This document shows, one piece after another, positions 42,686-51,416 of a DNA stretch of 60,463 nt. Source of the stretch: Marinoscillum sp964351885 (GTDB lineage: Bacteria > Bacteroidota > Bacteroidia > Cytophagales > Cyclobacteriaceae). The stretch spans positions 1-60,463 of the forward strand of contig CAYGPP010000004.1 in assembly GCA_964351885.1 (NCBI GenBank), given 5' to 3'. Under the pieces are notes generated by a model. The model did no database searches. It was given only the letters and a program-made list of their open reading frames with translations, and was not told where the DNA came from. The stretch's first letter is position 1, and every line of letters begins with the position of its first letter. The position numbers and the translations under genes were made by a program.

Positions 42686-44731
42686 TTATTTAAATCTTAC
42701 AAGAGTCAAAGTGTAGTCATCGTCTAGCTTATTGCCGTCCAAAAAAGACACCAGGTCTTCAATTAGCTTGTCTTTAATAATATTAGTAGGTAGTTCGATG
42801 TGTTTTAACAGTGAGCTTTGTAAGCCTTCAGACCCATATTGCTCTTTATTAGGATTTTTTGCCTCAGAGATTCCATCTGTGTAGAGAAGAAGTAAATCTC
42901 CAGCCTGATAAGCCACCGTCTCTTCGTTAACGTAATCAGCATAGCTTGAGTTTCTTAGTATGCCTAATCCCAGTCCATCTTTCTCCAGAATTTTTATGCT
43001 TTTTGATTGAGATTGATAAAGTAAGGCTGGACAATGTCCTGCTCGTACATAACTAAATTGTTGTTGTTTTGTATCAATTACAATGTAAATAGCCGTGATA
43101 AAAGAGTTCCCCTCCAGACATCTGCTTATCGCGTTGTTGGCTTCTGTTATAAATTGAGAGGCACTTGCTACCTTTTGACCGAGACTGTGAAAAACCCCAC
43201 GCATTTGAGCCATGTTGAATGCTGCGGAGGTTCCTTTACCAGAAACATCACCTATGATAAAATTGAATATGCCAGGTATTGGTTCAAGAATATCATAATA
43301 ATCTCCTCCGACTTCATCAGCTGCCATGCTGTATGCTTCTATTTCGAATGTAGAATCATTTTTGAGCGTGTCAGGGAGTAGACTTTTTTGAACGTTCTTG
43401 GCAATTTTTAACTGCTCCTTGTAGCGTTCCGTTTCAATAGCTTCCCCGATTAAACGGAAATTTTCAATAGAGACGCATGCTTGATTCACAAAAGTGGTGA
43501 TGATTTCGACCATTTCCCGATTATAAGCATCTGATACTTCCCGCAGCAATACTAAAATCCCAACTTGCTTACCTTGCATCATCAATGGCATGCTCAAGAT
43601 TGATTTGAAATCGGGATGATTGAGAGAACCAATTACTTTATTCGGCGTGAAGTCATTCCCGAATTGATAATCAAGCGTTTTCTTCACGGATTCTTGTTTG
43701 ACACTTCCTTGGATCTCGCTCACAGCTCTTTCTGTAATGCCTCTGGTGATAAGAACTGGCGATTGATCTCTCATTTCGAGCCAGGCAGCATCGGCGAAAA
43801 CAGCACTCATAGAGCTCTCGAGTAAAATATCATAGGTCTGCTCTGCACTTTGACCGGCTGGAATTGACTGACTGAGTTTTTGAAAATCAATTGCTTCCTG
43901 CATTTTGCGTTCAAAAACTGAGGAAGTAGGGAGGTTGAAGAGCGTAACCAAAATAGAAATGCCGGCATATAGCAGAATAAACACGAATAGCGCAACGAAG
44001 TAAGACCGATTCATCAACTCCATATGCAGAACTCCTGTCTCCGAAAAATTCAGAATATTGAGAATGAAATGGTAGATATAGATTCCCGAAAGGAGTATGA
44101 AAAGAATACTTTTCCACTTTTGCCTAAAATTGAGATAGGCAATCCATTTTAGATTGAAGGATAAAATCAATCCCAATCCGCCAAGAAAAATCAAAGCAGT
44201 ATTGAAATTGACACTTAAAAATTCGTTTCCAAATAAGTCAAAAATAAGACTCGCAAGTAATGCGTATTCGAAAAAGCTCCAGAGTTGAATTAGATTTTTT
44301 GACTTCTGATAAAGAATGAGTCTCTTCCAAACTACAAATGTTGAGACCAGATAGATGATCAATAAACCAATCAGAACATCGTAAAGGAAATTAACCGTGA
44401 ATGGATTCTGACTTATTGTACTTCTTGAAAAAATGTAAAAAAACAATCTGATCAGCAATGAGCCAATGGTAGTTGCTAGGCCGGTGATGAATACTTTCCA
44501 TAGTAGATCAATAAAATTGACGCTATCGGCTTTGGTAATGGTATATCTATAAAACCCGAGCGTACAAAGGACGGTGGTGGTTAGAAACACCTGAGGTAAA
44601 ATAGACGAGAGGTCTACATTCAGTTCGTATTGCTCAACAAAAAGGAGGTACAAGTCAAAGAATGCGAAGAGCAACCAAGACAAGATGCCGGCTAAAAAAA
44701 GTAGTCTTATTTTGAGTTTAACTGAGAGCAT
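42686..44731 (-). CDS. SpoIIE/RsbU-type PP2C phosphatase with membrane sensor and GAF domain
   Basis: This 681-residue protein has about eight membrane segments (residues 8-270), a GAF-like domain (about 290-430), a short linker helix with AKNVQKSLLPD, and a C-terminal PP2C phosphatase (about 460-680). The phosphatase has ADEVGGDYYD, GDVSGKGTSAAF, RAGHCPALL, LLLYTDGISEAKN and the final DDDYTLTLVRF, so all metal-binding Asp residues look intact. It should dephosphorylate the STAS protein encoded next to it in response to a membrane or small-ligand signal. It is the first gene of the six-gene minus-strand run. Confidence 0.9.
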   Translation of the reverse strand: MLSVKLKIRLLFLAGILSWLLFAFFDLYLLFVEQYELNVDLSSILPQVFLTTTVLCTLGFYRYTITKADSVNFIDLLWKVFITGLATTIGSLLIRLFFYIFSRSTISQNPFTVNFLYDVLIGLLIIYLVSTFVVWKRLILYQKSKNLIQLWSFFEYALLASLIFDLFGNEFLSVNFNTALIFLGGLGLILSFNLKWIAYLNFRQKWKSILFILLSGIYIYHFILNILNFSETGVLHMELMNRSYFVALFVFILLYAGISILVTLFNLPTSSVFERKMQEAIDFQKLSQSIPAGQSAEQTYDILLESSMSAVFADAAWLEMRDQSPVLITRGITERAVSEIQGSVKQESVKKTLDYQFGNDFTPNKVIGSLNHPDFKSILSMPLMMQGKQVGILVLLREVSDAYNREMVEIITTFVNQACVSIENFRLIGEAIETERYKEQLKIAKNVQKSLLPDTLKNDSTFEIEAYSMAADEVGGDYYDILEPIPGIFNFIIGDVSGKGTSAAFNMAQMRGVFHSLGQKVASASQFITEANNAISRCLEGNSFITAIYIVIDTKQQQFSYVRAGHCPALLYQSQSKSIKILEKDGLGLGILRNSSYADYVNEETVAYQAGDLLLLYTDGISEAKNPNKEQYGSEGLQSSLLKHIELPTNIIKDKLIEDLVSFLDGNKLDDDYTLTLVRFK

Positions 44732-44768
44732 CTATAATGGTAAAAATACGAGTGTTAGCTCCAATAAA

Positions 44769-44798
44769 AAAGCCATCCATGGAATCATGAATGGCTTT
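44769..44798 (-). terminator. rho-independent terminator of guaB
   Basis: On the minus strand an interrupted stem (AAAGCCAT pairing with ATGGCTTT, plus a CAT/ATG inner pair) is followed by a run of T residues. It lies 21 bases after the guaB stop codon and before the SpoIIE-type gene, separating the two transcription units. Confidence 0.75.
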
Positions 44799-44818
44799 GA
44801 TGTTTTTTAACATATTGG

Positions 44819-46285
44819 CTATCTGCTATAATTAGGAGCTTCACGAGTTATCGTGATATCATGAGGATGGCTCTCTGCATACCCAGCGGCAGAAATTTTC
44901 ACAAATTTGGCATCAAAAAGCTTGTCGATGGTTCCAGCACCACAGTATCCCATGCCAGCTTTTAAACCTCCAGTCAATTGATATAGCACCTCAGAGACCA
45001 TTCCTTTATATGGGACTCGACCAACGATTCCTTCGGGAACTAGCTTTTTGATGTCATCTTCAGCGTCTTGGAAGTACCTGTCTTTAGAACCGTCTTCCAT
45101 CGCCTCTACAGAGCCCATTCCACGATAGGTCTTAAACTTTCTCCCCTCAAAAATGATCATTTCTCCGGGAGCCTCTTCCGTTCCGGCTAACAATGATCCA
45201 ATCATCACACTACTTGCTCCGCCCGCTAAAGCTTTCACCAAATCACCCGAGAACCGTATTCCTCCGTCTGCTATTATTGGGATGTTTTTGTCACGTAATG
45301 CTTTTGCTGCTTCATATACGGCAGATAACTGTGGAACACCAACTCCAGCTACTACGCGCGTAGTGCAGATACTACCAGGACCAACTCCCACCTTCACAGC
45401 ATCTGCTCCAGCATCTGCCAGTGCTAAAGCTGCATCATAAGTGGCTATGTTGCCTACGATCAATTCTAGGTCTGGGAAACTCTTCTTCACCCTCTTAGCT
45501 GCATCAATAACTCCTTTGGAATGACCATGAGCGGTATCGATACTCACTACATCTACCCCGGCTATGACTAGGGCTTGGATTCTTTCGATCATATCAGGAG
45601 TGACACCTACAGCGGCTCCTACCCTCAATCGACCGTATTCGTCTTTACATGCATTAGGACGATCTCTATTTTTAAGAATATCCTTATATGTTATTAACCC
45701 AGTGAGCTTTCCATCTTTATCTATGATGGGTAGCTTTTCGATTTTATACTCTTGTAAGATCTGTTCTGCTTCTTTTAGACCAACTTCCACCTCAGCAGTA
45801 ATTAAGTTTTCAGAAGTCATGATCTCACTGATTGGGCGTTTCATGTTTTTTTGGAACCTAAGATCTCTGTTGGTAATAATACCTATAAGTCTTTTGTCCG
45901 CATCGATGACGGGGATACCACCGATTTTATTCTCACGCATAATTTTTTCTGCATCACCGGCTACACTATCATGCGCAAGAGTGATTGGGTCTAGAATCAT
46001 ACCACTTTGAGAACGTTTCACCTTTCTGACCTGAGCAGCTTGCTGCTGGGCGGTCATATTCTTGTGAATGAAACCCAACCCACCTTCTAAAGCCATCGCA
46101 ATAGCTAAACTCGATTCAGTCACAGTATCCATAGCTGCGGATACTAGCGGAATGTTTAGCGTAATGTTGCGTGTTAGCTGTGTAGCTGTACTGGTGTCTC
46201 TTGGGAGAATTTCCGAGTAACCCGGAAGCAAAAGCACATCATCATAGGTGAGTGCTTCAAAGAGGAATTTATCGTCGAGATTCAT
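44819..46285 (-). CDS. guaB: inosine-5'-monophosphate dehydrogenase
   Basis: This 488-residue enzyme of guanine nucleotide synthesis oxidises IMP to XMP with NAD. It starts FEALTYDDVLLLPGYS, carries two CBS domains inserted around residues 95-215, the catalytic loop GPGSICTTRVVAGVG with the active Cys, and the flap region YRGMGSVEAM. The ATG at 46285 is chosen because the conserved N-terminus begins there; an in-frame extension upstream has no family match. It is divergent from the PnuC-type gene and ends at a clear terminator. Confidence 0.96.
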   Translation of the reverse strand: MNLDDKFLFEALTYDDVLLLPGYSEILPRDTSTATQLTRNITLNIPLVSAAMDTVTESSLAIAMALEGGLGFIHKNMTAQQQAAQVRKVKRSQSGMILDPITLAHDSVAGDAEKIMRENKIGGIPVIDADKRLIGIITNRDLRFQKNMKRPISEIMTSENLITAEVEVGLKEAEQILQEYKIEKLPIIDKDGKLTGLITYKDILKNRDRPNACKDEYGRLRVGAAVGVTPDMIERIQALVIAGVDVVSIDTAHGHSKGVIDAAKRVKKSFPDLELIVGNIATYDAALALADAGADAVKVGVGPGSICTTRVVAGVGVPQLSAVYEAAKALRDKNIPIIADGGIRFSGDLVKALAGGASSVMIGSLLAGTEEAPGEMIIFEGRKFKTYRGMGSVEAMEDGSKDRYFQDAEDDIKKLVPEGIVGRVPYKGMVSEVLYQLTGGLKAGMGYCGAGTIDKLFDAKFVKISAAGYAESHPHDITITREAPNYSR

Positions 46286-46372
46286 GCAAACAATATTTGT
46301 TATTATTTGCCGAGTAAAATTAACGGGTCTTATAGAGATTGCGAAACTTAATGTGATTATTAATTTTAGAGT

Positions 46373-46975
46373 ATGAACGAATTCTTCTCGCTTCTCTTGG
46401 AGCAATTCTACCAAACTACATGGTTGGAGGCCGTGGCGGTACTTTTCGGGCTGCTAAGTGTCTGGTATTCCAAACAAGAAAATATATTGGTTTACCCGAC
46501 AGGAATCATTTCGGTATTGATTTATATCTATATCACACTTCAGTATAAACTCTATGCTGATATGGGTATAAACGGATATTATTTCTTGATGAGCGTATAT
46601 GGCTGGTATAATTGGACAAATACTGATAGCGATAAGGCACAAATTCCGATTACTAAAATGATTAAATCCGAGTGGGTTTTTAGCTTGATCTTTTTGGGGG
46701 GATCCTTTTTATTAATCAGATGGGTACTAATTTCATTCACAGATAGTGATGTTCCGAACTGGGATGCCACCACAACTTCTTTTGCATTGGTAGGTATGTG
46801 GTTGATGGCAAAGAAGAAGCTTGAAAATTGGATTGCATGGATCATCACTGACCTTATTTCGATTCCTTTGTATTTCTACAAAGGATTACCATTTACTGCG
46901 TTCCAGTTTCTAGTATTTACAGTGCTTGCCACGTGGGGATATTTTAGTTGGAAAAGAACATTAATGAAATCATGA
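46373..46975 (+). CDS. PnuC/PnuT-family vitamin transporter
   Basis: This 200-residue inner-membrane protein of the PnuC family has about seven membrane segments and the family pattern LLSVWYSKQENILVYPTGIIS and YYFLMSVYGWYNW. PnuC proteins carry nicotinamide riboside, while close relatives (PnuT) carry thiamine in Bacteroidota. The kinase downstream resembles the riboside kinase part of NadR, which favours nicotinamide riboside. The TPP riboswitch and TonB receptor just beyond favour thiamine. The gene overlaps the kinase by 4 bases (ATGA). Confidence 0.88.
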   Translation: MNEFFSLLLEQFYQTTWLEAVAVLFGLLSVWYSKQENILVYPTGIISVLIYIYITLQYKLYADMGINGYYFLMSVYGWYNWTNTDSDKAQIPITKMIKSEWVFSLIFLGGSFLLIRWVLISFTDSDVPNWDATTTSFALVGMWLMAKKKLENWIAWIITDLISIPLYFYKGLPFTAFQFLVFTVLATWGYFSWKRTLMKS

Positions 46976-47490
46976 CAAAGCGAATTGCGATACTAGGGCC
47001 AGAGTCTACTGGGAAAAGTGAAATATGCCAACATCTAGCCCGTATTTATGAAACCGAATGGGTGCCAGAGTATGCGCGATTTTACCTAGATCGACTGGGT
47101 AAAGCTTATGAGCAGGAAGACTTGCTGGAAATAGCCAAAGGCCAAATGATTTGGGAAGATGATAAGGCTGAGTATGCCAAGGAGTACTTGTTCTGTGATA
47201 CGAATCTCGTTGTAATGAAGATTTGGAGTGATCATAAGTATGGTAAAACAGATTCATGGATAGAAGAGGAGCTAGCGAAACGCGAATACGATTTTTACCT
47301 ACTTGGTAATATTGATTTAATCTGGAGACCTGACTCGCAGCGAGAGCATCCTAAGATGAGGAAACACTTTTTTGAGATTTATGAGCAATACTTGATTGAC
47401 AATCAGTTGCCTTATGGAATCGTGTCAGGGATTGAAGACATGCGCATAGCTTGTGCAAAGTCCTTGATCGATAATTTTTTCAGCAAGTAG
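46972..47490 (+). CDS. NadR-like P-loop kinase
   Basis: This 172-residue cytoplasmic P-loop kinase has GPESTGKS as Walker A (about residues 8-15), EWVPEYARFYLDRLG, which in NadR binds the riboside, and LFCDTNLVVMKIW. It matches the C-terminal nicotinamide riboside kinase domain of NadR without the nucleotidyltransferase part. It should trap the vitamin imported by the PnuC-type protein through phosphorylation. A thiamine-like substrate cannot be excluded given the neighbouring TPP riboswitch. The ATG at 46972 overlaps the transporter stop. Confidence 0.83.
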   Translation: MTKRIAILGPESTGKSEICQHLARIYETEWVPEYARFYLDRLGKAYEQEDLLEIAKGQMIWEDDKAEYAKEYLFCDTNLVVMKIWSDHKYGKTDSWIEEELAKREYDFYLLGNIDLIWRPDSQREHPKMRKHFFEIYEQYLIDNQLPYGIVSGIEDMRIACAKSLIDNFFSK

Positions 47491-47509
47491 TTTTCGAGTA
47501 TCATTGCAA

Positions 47510-47625
47510 CAATGAGGGGTGCCTAACGGGTGTCGGAACTTGAAATACTTCAAGAAGACACTTATCAGGCTGAGATCATACCCATTGACCTGATCCGGTT
47601 AGTACCGGCGTAGGGATGTATGATA
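47510..47625 (+). promoter_or_regulatory. TPP riboswitch (THI element)
   Basis: The conserved thi-box cores are clear: GAGGGGTGCC near 47514-47523, GGCTGAGA near 47567-47574, then ACCC...GACCTGATCCGG with GTTAGTACCGGCGTAGGGA ending near 47616. An outer TATCAT/ATGATA pairing may form P1. It lies between the kinase gene and the TonB-dependent receptor and should lower receptor expression when thiamine pyrophosphate is plentiful. Confidence 0.95.
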
Positions 47626-47633
47626 AACCAGTA

Positions 47634-47645
47634 GGGGAGTTCCCC
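47634..47645 (+). promoter_or_regulatory. GC hairpin between riboswitch and receptor gene
   Basis: GGGG-AGTT-CCCC forms a short stable hairpin about 10 bases after the riboswitch core and 37 bases before the receptor ATG. No long T run follows, so it is more likely part of the expression platform than a simple terminator. Confidence 0.5.
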
Positions 47646-47682
47646 ACTTTCCGCATGGTTGAATTATTTACTTAAAGACGAA

Positions 47683-50133
47683 ATGAAAATTTTTATTGTG
47701 CCTATGCTTTGGCTAGGCTTGATTATGCATGGCTATGCCCAGCATAATGTGAGTGGAACTGTGTCATCTGAGAATGGCGAACCACTAATGGGAGCGACGA
47801 TTAGACTCCAGCCAGTTAACCGGATTATATCTTCGGATATTGACGGAAAGTTTAAGTTTGAAAATGTTGAAAAAGGAGATTATAGTTTAGTCACTTCTTT
47901 TGTTGGACATAAGACCCTGGATCAGGGGTTGACTGTTGAGGGAGATTTGGTTGTTCAATTTGCATTGAAAGAAAGTGTGTTAAAGGCTGATGAAGTATTT
48001 GTGTATGCCACACGCGCCACTAGCAAATCACCAACTACGTTTTCCAATGTGAGTTCGAAGGATATTGAGGAGCGGAATGTAGGTCAAGATTTACCATTTA
48101 TTCTTAGATATACGCCTTCTATGGTCGTTACCTCAGATGCTGGAAATGGGATTGGTTATACAGGGATCAGAATAAGAGGAAGTGACCCAACTCGGATTAA
48201 TGTCACCGTAAATGGTATTCCAATTAATGACTCTGAATCACATGGAGTTTTTTGGGTCAATATGCCTGACTTTGCCTCGTCGGTGGATAATATTCAGATC
48301 CAACGAGGTGTAGGCACATCTACCAACGGAGCTGCGGCTTTTGGAGCTTCATTAAATATGCAAACGGACATGCCAGCACAAGAAGCTTATGCTACAGTCA
48401 ACAATAGTTTTGGTTCATTCAGTAGCTGGAGACACACAGTTGAAGTTAATACTGGTTTGATCAATGATCGATTCGCGTTTCAAGGCCGAGTATCTCAAAT
48501 CACTTCTGATGGATATATTGACAGAGCTTCTGCGGACTTGAAATCATACTTTGTTTCTGGAGGTTACTATGGAGACAAGACAGTGATTAAGGCACTGATT
48601 TTTGGTGGCAAGGAGGTCACATACCAATCTTGGTGGGGGACACCCCAAGCTCGACTGGAGAATGATATTGACGGGATGAATGAAGTCATTGCTAATAACG
48701 GATACTCTGCGGAGCAAGCGGAAAACCTACTCAATGATGGAAGGACATTCAATTACTACACGTATGATAATGAGGTGGACAATTATCAACAAGACCACTA
48801 CCAACTTCATCTTAGTCATGCTTTTTCTTCAGCGTTGAGTTTCACTGGAGCTTTTCATTATACCTACGGTCGAGGCTATTTTGAGCAGTATAGAGAAGAT
48901 GATGACTACAGCGATTACGGATTGGAGAATGTAATCATTGGTAGCGATACGCTGGGATCATCTGATTTTATTCGAAGAAGGTGGCTGGATAATCATTTTT
49001 ATGGGTTCACTTTTTCGGGAAATTACGAGACAAATGGCATAAGAATGACGCTTGGTGGTGGCTGGAACAAGTATAATGGGGATCATTTTGGTGAGGTGAT
49101 TTGGGCTCAAAATGCTGGAAATACGCAGATCAGAGATCGTTATTACGACAACTACGGACTGAAAACTGATTTCAATATTTTCCTAAAAGGAGAATTTGAT
49201 ATTACCAGTAAGATCGGGATTTATGCAGATGCTCAGATAAGAGCCATCGGGTACGAGACATTAGGGATAGATAATGATTTGAGAGCTATTGAAACAGGTG
49301 GCGACTTTCTGTTTTTTAATCCAAAAGTAGGAGCCACCTATTCATTCAACCGTTACGAAAATATTTACGCTTCGTTTGCCGTAGGTAACCGAGAGCCGGT
49401 ACGAGGGGATTTTGTAGATGCCCCAAATGGAGAAACTCCTTCGATAGAGACCCTGAGAAATCTTGAATTTGGCTACCGTAAGAATCAATCAAATTATTCA
49501 TTCTCGGCGAACTATTACCTCATGAACTACCGAAATCAGCTAGTGCTTACTGGCGCTCTCAATGATGTTGGATCTTCAATTAGAATCAATGTGCCAGATA
49601 GCTATAGAACTGGTGTAGAATTAGCAGGTGCATATCGTTTTAACGAACTCCTGACTCTTGGTGGGAATATCACATTCAGTAGGAACAAGATTTCAAATTA
49701 CTCCGAGATACTTTATGACTATGGACCTGCTTTTGATGAATTTAATGTCATTGATACCCAGTTTGAAGACACGGATATTGCTTTTTCTCCAGAGATCATT
49801 GCTGGTGGAGAACTTGGATTTTCACCTACTGACTATTTGAGTTTTACCCTTTACGGAAAATATGTAGGTGAGCAATTCATAGACAACACTTCAAGTGAAG
49901 AAAGAAAAATCGAAGCGTACTTTTTTAGTGATTTCAAGGCTGACTTAATGCTTTCTACTACTTCAATAAGAGAAATTGGATTGTCGTTAATGGTCAATAA
50001 TATTTTCAACAAAATGTATTCCTCAAATGGATATACTTTCGGATATGCGGCTGGCGATTACGTGGTTAGAGAGAATTACTATTACCCTCAAGCGGGCACC
50101 AATTTCATGCTATCTCTTAATCTAACCTTTTAG
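47683..50133 (+). CDS. TonB-dependent outer-membrane receptor (thiamine-type by regulation)
   Basis: This 816-residue protein has a signal peptide (to about residue 20, ending HGYAQ), a carboxypeptidase-regulatory-like domain (about 22-105), a plug domain (about 115-230, with TGIRIRGSDPTRINVTVNG) and a 22-strand-type barrel ending in a terminal Phe (MLSLNLTF). It takes up a substrate across the outer membrane using TonB energy. The TPP riboswitch upstream indicates thiamine, its phosphates or a precursor as ligand. The ATG at 47683 is chosen because the signal peptide starts there; a six-codon out-of-frame ATG reading frame (47655-47675) lies just before it. Confidence 0.92.
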   Translation: MKIFIVPMLWLGLIMHGYAQHNVSGTVSSENGEPLMGATIRLQPVNRIISSDIDGKFKFENVEKGDYSLVTSFVGHKTLDQGLTVEGDLVVQFALKESVLKADEVFVYATRATSKSPTTFSNVSSKDIEERNVGQDLPFILRYTPSMVVTSDAGNGIGYTGIRIRGSDPTRINVTVNGIPINDSESHGVFWVNMPDFASSVDNIQIQRGVGTSTNGAAAFGASLNMQTDMPAQEAYATVNNSFGSFSSWRHTVEVNTGLINDRFAFQGRVSQITSDGYIDRASADLKSYFVSGGYYGDKTVIKALIFGGKEVTYQSWWGTPQARLENDIDGMNEVIANNGYSAEQAENLLNDGRTFNYYTYDNEVDNYQQDHYQLHLSHAFSSALSFTGAFHYTYGRGYFEQYREDDDYSDYGLENVIIGSDTLGSSDFIRRRWLDNHFYGFTFSGNYETNGIRMTLGGGWNKYNGDHFGEVIWAQNAGNTQIRDRYYDNYGLKTDFNIFLKGEFDITSKIGIYADAQIRAIGYETLGIDNDLRAIETGGDFLFFNPKVGATYSFNRYENIYASFAVGNREPVRGDFVDAPNGETPSIETLRNLEFGYRKNQSNYSFSANYYLMNYRNQLVLTGALNDVGSSIRINVPDSYRTGVELAGAYRFNELLTLGGNITFSRNKISNYSEILYDYGPAFDEFNVIDTQFEDTDIAFSPEIIAGGELGFSPTDYLSFTLYGKYVGEQFIDNTSSEERKIEAYFFSDFKADLMLSTTSIREIGLSLMVNNIFNKMYSSNGYTFGYAAGDYVVRENYYYPQAGTNFMLSLNLTF

Positions 50134-50135
50134 GT

Positions 50136-50714
50136 CTAACGCTTGTAATTAGCGGCAAGGACTCGGTACTCATTCAGAATCATTCTGACTGAGTATCGAA
50201 TGTCTTTACTGAAATAAGATTGATTGCTAAACAACCCACTTGCGTATCCTTGCCAAATTAGTCCACTTGTTTTTCGATCGATGAAGTCAATAAGCAATGT
50301 GCCCTCAGACAATCTATATTCTCGGTCGACATATTTTGCTTCTTTTAGATACTCAAGGGTAGATTCATTTTCGGCTATCTCTGCAAAGTTTTGTTCCCAG
50401 CTATCCAGATCAATCTGATCATACCCTCTGAAAGTGAGGTCGCTTCCATAGACTTTATATGCTACATAAAATGAAGGCTTATCTGATTTTTCATATCCCT
50501 GAGCGTTCAATCTTCGCTCTATCTCATGCTTAATCATACTATCGCTTAAGCCATTAAAATTCACCGTATCATTAAGCGTCAGAAAATTGAACGTGTCATA
50601 TTTCTTAAACTTTCCGTGATAGCTGTAATCCGATTCAATGATTAAATCTCTCTCGGCTATACAGCTCGTGAGAAGGAAGATCAATACAAGTAAAACTGTG
50701 GAGGACTTCATCAT
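50136..50714 (-). CDS. DUF4136-type lipoprotein
   Basis: This 192-residue protein has a clear lipobox (LLTSC, Cys18) after a short hydrophobic signal. Its beta-rich body contains KYDTFNFL, an IEKEI-like segment (MIKHEIERRLNAQGYE) and a GTLLIDFIDRKTSGLIWQG strand pattern, which fits the DUF4136 family of periplasmic lipoproteins of unknown function. It converges with the TonB receptor gene (2-base gap) and is divergent from the TPK-like gene, so it is a separate unit. Confidence 0.82.
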   Translation of the reverse strand: MMKSSTVLLVLIFLLTSCIAERDLIIESDYSYHGKFKKYDTFNFLTLNDTVNFNGLSDSMIKHEIERRLNAQGYEKSDKPSFYVAYKVYGSDLTFRGYDQIDLDSWEQNFAEIAENESTLEYLKEAKYVDREYRLSEGTLLIDFIDRKTSGLIWQGYASGLFSNQSYFSKDIRYSVRMILNEYRVLAANYKR

Positions 50715-50792
50715 GAATCTATAACCTTATTTTAACATGCTTGTTTTCTCTACTAAGTTGTGACCTCACTAAATTTAGTACAACTTTAAGAT

Positions 50793-51416
50793 ATGTCCTC
50801 ACATCATATTGTAAGAGATCAGCAAGAACCTGCTCTTTTGATCATCCAACTAGAGTTATTTCCTTGGGATCAACTTCACAGTTTACTGGAGTGGTCACCT
50901 ACGGTTTTGTGCTGTGAAAGCGCATTGGCAAAGTATCTTGAAGCTGGTCACAAAGTAGATGTTGCATTGGTGGAGGAACATCAACTTACTCAATGGTGTG
51001 CGGAACTGGAAGGACAACAGCCCGTCAAAGTTCTGTCTGGAAAAACGAGTGACTTTTTAGATGCTGGATTAGGTTTCTTGGAAAGACAGGGACATAAGGC
51101 TGTAAATCTTCTAACGGAAGATCGCTATGTGACCACTTTGCTAAAATCCTTAACCAAGTGGAATCCTTTTTTTGAGGTCGTGATATTCACTGAATCGGCT
51201 AAAATAATTGTTCAGAAATCTCCTGAATTCCGCAAGTGGCTTCCTGCTAGCACTGGGCTAGGTGTATGGAGTGATTCAGAGGCAGCATCAATTCGGCACA
51301 GAGGATTCGACTCAGCAGAGGTAAAGGAGAATATGCTATATCTCTGCAAGTCGAAAGAAGGCGAAATTTCAATTAATTGTGCTAGTACGCCATATATGAT
51401 CACTGAGGATTGGTAG
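50793..51416 (+). CDS. thiamine pyrophosphokinase-like protein, probably inactive
   Basis: This 207-residue protein begins MSSHHIVRDQQEPALLI, which I recognise as the opening of Bacteroidota thiamine pyrophosphokinases, and continues with a matching LLEWSPTVLCCESAL region. The catalytic motifs of that family (a GDFD-type loop and a DxxKTD-type loop) are replaced by ALVEEHQ near residue 57 and GKTSDFLDAG near residue 83; the later RxDH-type motif is also missing. It may be a TPP-binding or regulatory protein rather than an enzyme. Its position beside a TPP-riboswitch-controlled receptor supports a thiamine link. The family assignment rests on memory of related sequences. Confidence 0.6.
   Translation: MSSHHIVRDQQEPALLIIQLELFPWDQLHSLLEWSPTVLCCESALAKYLEAGHKVDVALVEEHQLTQWCAELEGQQPVKVLSGKTSDFLDAGLGFLERQGHKAVNLLTEDRYVTTLLKSLTKWNPFFEVVIFTESAKIIVQKSPEFRKWLPASTGLGVWSDSEAASIRHRGFDSAEVKENMLYLCKSKEGEISINCASTPYMITEDW

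Noticed and set aside
44819..46414. A 43-residue N-terminal extension of the IMP dehydrogenase frame.
   Set aside because: The conserved N-terminus starts at the ATG at 46285; the extension runs across the divergent promoter region and into the PnuC-type gene.
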